56,607 nucleotides of DNA from Pseudoalteromonas luteoviolacea NCIMB 1942 (lineage in GTDB: Bacteria; Pseudomonadota; Gammaproteobacteria; Enterobacterales; Alteromonadaceae): the NCBI RefSeq assembly GCF_001625595.1, contig NZ_AUXT01000186.1, forward strand, positions 1-56,607, in the 5' to 3' direction. The translations under genes were made by a program, and so were the position numbers. The notes under the pieces are model-generated. The model ran no database searches and was not told the DNA's origin. It saw nothing but the letters and a program-made list of their open reading frames with translations. Below are positions 53,891-56,607 of this stretch, piece after piece; position 1 is the first letter of the stretch, and each line of letters opens with the position of its first letter.

Positions 53891-55029
53891 TACTCTTTCT
53901 CCTTAGTCGCATCGATAAAGGCTTGAATTTGTCCTGGTTGAATGACTTCTCCAGTATCATTTCCCCAACTATTTCTCTTGTACGTAATAACACCAGCGAT
54001 TTCTGTTAGCGTAAGCTGCTTGCCGAATGCTTGCATGGCAGTACCCGGTCGGCCATTAACTAAAATATCAATGTGCGTATCCAACTCACCATTGACCACA
54101 GGGCTTCCTTTCATCGCGGGAAATACCCCCGGCAATCCCATGCCCGTCGGCTGATGACATGCAGCACAATATGCCATATACACCCTTTCACCCTCCGCTA
54201 TTAATTCGTTTTTCGACAAGGTCGCACTGGCAGAAGCAGCTTCAGCTGCCGCAGCTTGCTGTTTGGCTTGCTTCGCTTCGGCCAGCCATAGTTCAAACGC
54301 CTCAGGTTTGCGCGCATCAACAACCACCGGCATAAACCCGTGATCTTTACCGCATAATTCGGCGCATTGTCCCCGGTAAATGCCCTCTTCGTTAACTCGT
54401 GTCCAAGCTTCGTTTATGAACCCAGGGTTGGCATCTTTTTTCACTGCAAAATCTGGTACCCACCAAGAGTGAATAACATCGTCGGACGTCAGTAGAAATC
54501 GAACTTTGCGATCAGTGGGTATAACAAGCGGCTTATCTACTTCCAATAAGTAATGCTCTTGCTTTGCTTCAAGATTGTCAATTTGCTCTCTGGGAGTTGA
54601 AAGCACGGAGAAAAAGTCAACGTCATGTCCCATGTACTCGTAGTGCCATTTCCACTGAGAACCAGTTACTTTTATGGTCAAATCGGACTTGCTGGTGTCT
54701 TCCATTGCAATAAGAGTTTTAGTCGCAGGAATAGCCATAACAACCAAAATGAGAAACGGCACTGCCGTCCAAAATATTTCCACTTTGGTGCTTTCATGAA
54801 ATTGAGCAGGTTCAACCCCTTTAGATTTTCGGTGATGGATTAAAGCCCAAAACATCACAGAAAAGACGATGACCCCTATGACACAGCAAATCAAAAATAT
54901 GGTCATATGAAGTTCGTAAACTTCATGACTAACGTCAGTCACACCCTGACGCAAGTTGTAATCACTGGCTATAGTACTCGCGCTGAAAAACAATGAATAA
55001 ACAAAAACTTGTAATTTAGAAAGATGCAT
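53890..55029 (-). CDS. coxB: Cytochrome c oxidase subunit II with fused cytochrome c domain (caa3-type)
   Basis: This subunit of 379 residues has a signal peptide, two membrane helices (about 42-62 and 84-105) and the CuA domain with DDVIHSWWVPDF and CAELCGKDHGFM. A Lys/Ala-rich linker (about 268-290) leads to a cytochrome c domain with the heme motif CAACH and an axial Met near GTAMQAF. ATG 55029 is preceded by GGAG and gives the better signal peptide; an upstream in-frame start at 55053 is weaker. It is the first gene of the oxidase operon. Confidence 0.95.
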   Translation of the reverse strand: MHLSKLQVFVYSLFFSASTIASDYNLRQGVTDVSHEVYELHMTIFLICCVIGVIVFSVMFWALIHHRKSKGVEPAQFHESTKVEIFWTAVPFLILVVMAIPATKTLIAMEDTSKSDLTIKVTGSQWKWHYEYMGHDVDFFSVLSTPREQIDNLEAKQEHYLLEVDKPLVIPTDRKVRFLLTSDDVIHSWWVPDFAVKKDANPGFINEAWTRVNEEGIYRGQCAELCGKDHGFMPVVVDARKPEAFELWLAEAKQAKQQAAAAEAASASATLSKNELIAEGERVYMAYCAACHQPTGMGLPGVFPAMKGSPVVNGELDTHIDILVNGRPGTAMQAFGKQLTLTEIAGVITYKRNSWGNDTGEVIQPGQIQAFIDATKEKE

Positions 55030-55511
55030 GTGGCGTCTCCGCTTTCCTATCAAGCTGTGCTCAAAGGATTTTTATTATTGGGTGACTGTCAAAAGGCATA
55101 ATTTATTGCCATTACCGCATGACTCCCTTAACAACTAGTCAAAAAACAACCAGCTTGCAAGTTTTATCACTGTGAATATCCAGTTTTATTTAGGTTAACT
55201 ATTCCCAATAAAACTACGGGTACAGATGCGAGAATAAGATGTATTTTCAACAATGGAATTTATCTATTTTTTAAAATTTGAATTCCATCAAAAAAATATA
55301 GTTAATAATTTCAGTTACTTTAATTTAAGAACGTTTTTTTAATTCTTGTTAAAAAAGGGAAATTCGTGATGAAAGTATGGCTAGCACGGATGAATATTTA
55401 GTTAACGATTTAAATAAAATACACTTTATCTAGTTGAGGTATAAACGTGAAAGGAGATTAACATCCGTGACAAACTTTAATTGTGAGTGGCTGTTAAGCA
55501 TAAACCTATCA
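55030..55511. other. Noncoding region upstream of coxB
   Basis: About 480 A/T-rich bases separate coxB from the RiPP-like gene. It should hold the oxidase operon promoter: on the minus strand TTGACA is present at about 55094-55089, but no -10 at normal spacing is convincing. It also holds an 8-bp inverted repeat CACGGATG/CATCCGTG (55385-55392 and 55462-55469). A strong AAAGGAG precedes only an 18-codon frame (GTG start, about 55470), so I do not call a gene. No RNA gene is evident. Confidence 0.45.
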
Positions 55512-55532
55512 AAGCAGCCTTAATGGCTGCTT
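55512..55532 (-). terminator. Hairpin downstream of the RiPP-like gene
   Basis: A perfect 8-bp stem AAGCAGCC/GGCTGCTT with a 5-nt loop lies 37 nt after the stop of the small gene on the minus strand. The T-tract is short (TTTGAT), so it is a probable but weak terminator. Confidence 0.55.
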
Positions 55533-55568
55533 AATGAAAGTTCATTTATTTATATTTAAATGACTTAA

Positions 55569-55724
55569 TTACGCACAAGGTAATGTGTTGTCATGCTGTG
55601 TAATACAATGGCTTGCCGTTCTATGGTGCCCTGCTCCGCCAACTTTTGGAGTCACATCCAAAGAAAGAGACTTTTTACTTTGATTTAGGTTTTTAAGCGG
55701 TGTTTTTTTAATTTTAATGTTCAT
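55569..55724 (-). CDS. Putative double-glycine RiPP or bacteriocin-like precursor peptide
   Basis: A 51-codon gene with a good AAGGA ribosome site 7 nt before its ATG. The first 28 residues are Lys/Asn/Leu-rich (KIKKTPLKNLNQ, then KKSLSLDVTPKV) and end in Gly29-Gly30, the layout of leader peptides cut by C39-type peptidases. The remaining 21 residues form a core with Cys40, Cys50, four His (33, 34, 39, 44) and several Ser/Thr. A plausible promoter lies upstream (55761-55789) and a hairpin downstream. No modifying enzyme, transporter or immunity gene is visible in the window. The product type is inference from the leader shape. Confidence 0.6.
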   Translation of the reverse strand: MNIKIKKTPLKNLNQSKKSLSLDVTPKVGGAGHHRTASHCITQHDNTLPCA

Positions 55725-55760
55725 AAATATTCCTTTTTAATTTCCGTAGTTGGAAATACC

Positions 55761-55789
55761 AAACTAGCCTTAAGAAAAATTTAAGTCAA
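55761..55789 (-). promoter_or_regulatory. Possible sigma-70 promoter of the RiPP-like gene
   Basis: On the minus strand, -35 TTGACT (55789-55784), a 17-bp spacer and -10 TAGTTT (55766-55761) would place the start about 30 nt before the ATG. The -10 matches only three consensus positions; the surrounding DNA is very A/T-rich. Confidence 0.4.
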
Positions 55790-55929
55790 TGATAATTAAT
55801 ATTTTATAAATTAATTCATTCTCCATAACAGACTTATTGTTTAAATAGGTATTTAAATAATAAAATTAGAACCTCTAATTATCACATTCGCAAAGATAGG
55901 AAGGATCTTTTCAGACACTAATTTCATTG

Positions 55930-56607
55930 TTTCATCATTGCGCTCATGTGCGGTTGTTCTGGTCAACTCCAGCCGGACACTTTTCTTAAAGAATTCTCAT
56001 ACTCTACGGGTGACTGATGGTTATTAGCTGAATGCAGCCTTTCCAGATTGTAATATTTCATATATTCAGCAACATCATTTTTCATGTGTTCACGCGTTGG
56101 TTGAGCCACTTTTTGCAACCAATCATGTTTTAAGCTGCCAAAGAATCGTTCTACAACAGCATATCCCAACAAGCACCAACATCTCCCATGCTGGCTCGTA
56201 TATTAAATTGCTTTAACAGGTTACGGTATCGCTTACTCATATATTGAGAGCCTCTGTCAGAATGAAACACCAAGCCCTTGGTTGGTTTTCTCAAGTTATA
56301 AGCTTTAATCATGGCTTTCATCACTAAATCAGTAGTCATACGGTTATCAATATGCCAACCAACAATTCGACGAGAATATAAATCCATGACAACAGCAAGG
56401 TACATCCAACCTTCGCCTGTTTTTAGGTACGTCACGTCGCCGGCCCAAATCTGATTTGGTGCTACCGGATTAAAGTTTTGGTTAAGCAAATTATCTGCAA
56501 CTGCATCAGAGTGCTTACGCTTGGTTGTCACTTTATAAGCCACACGTTGTTTAACCACTAAATTGAGCTTTGCCATTAACTTTCTGGTTTTATAGCGCGA
56601 TATTTTA
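55930..56607 (-). mobile_element. Partial IS3-family insertion sequence
   Basis: This spans the broken OrfB transposase and a short flank. Only the OrfB end of the element is inside the window. The left boundary is approximate, because the terminal inverted repeat cannot be recognised without its partner outside the window. It separates the RiPP-like gene from whatever lies to the right. Confidence 0.7.
55963..56607 (-). pseudogene. IS3-family transposase (OrfB, integrase core), frameshifted and cut by the window edge
   Basis: The minus-strand frame enters from the right edge (KISRYKTRKLM...) and shows the DDE integrase motifs WAGDVTYL (first Asp) and FHSDRGSQY (second Asp). It then stops early at CWDMLL. 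The missing part continues in another frame as AVVERFFGSLKHDWL, with the catalytic Glu and the family C-terminus ending at 55963. Restoring one base (GATATG to GATAATG, near 56161-56164) rejoins the usual CWDNAVVERFF. The element is thus inactive unless a frameshift is tolerated. OrfA and the right inverted repeat lie outside; the left end could not be fixed but should be near 55930-55962. Confidence 0.88.

Noticed and set aside
55775..55800. Fur-box-like A/T dyad upstream of the RiPP-like gene (GATAATTAATATT)
   Set aside because: Only one half matches the GATAAT/ATTATC pattern, and the region is A/T-rich enough to give this by chance.
1..56607. CRISPR arrays, tRNA genes, tandem repeats or prophage genes
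   Set aside because: None seen on reading both strands; the only repeats are the three PAS-coding segments and short palindromes. An rRNA operon is implied only outside the left edge.

Overview
The window looks like chromosome of a marine gammaproteobacterium of the Alteromonadales, most likely Pseudoalteromonas or a close relative. I base this on protein similarity to E. coli and Vibrio/Shewanella families from memory, on moderate A+T content, and on E. coli-like gene neighbourhoods. No database was searched. Coding density is high and almost everything is conserved core or common accessory function. Truly unexplained DNA is confined to the two edges and a few intergenic stretches.

Layout. 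Positions 1-60 carry, on the minus strand, a textbook rRNA P1 promoter firing out of the left edge, so a ribosomal RNA operon almost certainly begins just outside. Beside it are a membrane-anchored RRM protein, murI, a DUF5610-like protein and trmA; trmA, murI and rrn also lie together in E. coli. From 3.9 to 7.8 kb come two tandem DsbA paralogs, the kinase SrkA and the cytochrome oxidase assembly ferredoxin CcoG. From 8.6 to 20.6 kb one long minus-strand operon encodes the type II secretion system gspC to gspN plus a UPF0149 protein. From 20.9 to 35.5 kb is an E. coli-like block: hslR-hslO, pckA, ompR-envZ, greB, tex, bioH/comF and nfuA. It is interrupted by a SprA-like metalloprotease gene paired with a 102-residue flagellar-rod-like protein, and by a large M14 peptidase.

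From 35.5 to 38.1 kb are a small membrane protein, a DinF-type MATE transporter and a polysaccharide deacetylase. From 38.1 to 46.8 kb is a complete chemosensory operon (STAS, cheY, cheA, cheW, receptor, cheR, cheD, cheB). Its core order matches, from memory, the Pseudomonas aeruginosa che2/Aer2 cluster, and its receptor has three tandem PAS domains. From 46.9 to 55.0 kb is a full aa3/caa3-type cytochrome c oxidase operon: coxB (with fused cytochrome c), coxA, ctaG, coxC, SURF1, a CxxxC membrane protein, ctaA, ctaB and SCO. A DUF2909-type gene lies within it on the opposite strand. The right edge holds a 51-codon gene resembling a double-glycine RiPP or bacteriocin precursor, then an IS3-family transposase broken by a one-base deletion and running off the window.

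How the genes work together. Oxidative folding (DsbA) and type II secretion serve export of folded, disulfide-bonded enzymes. pckA and ompR-envZ cover gluconeogenesis and envelope sensing. The oxidase operon carries its own heme A and copper-insertion factors, and the chemosensory receptor may sense oxygen or redox if its PAS domains bind heme. The points most worth a second look are the RiPP-like peptide, the paired palindromes upstream of pckA, the flagellar-rod-like mini-protein with the SprA-like protease, the triple-PAS receptor, the IscR-like site at nfuA, and the rrn promoter at the left edge.
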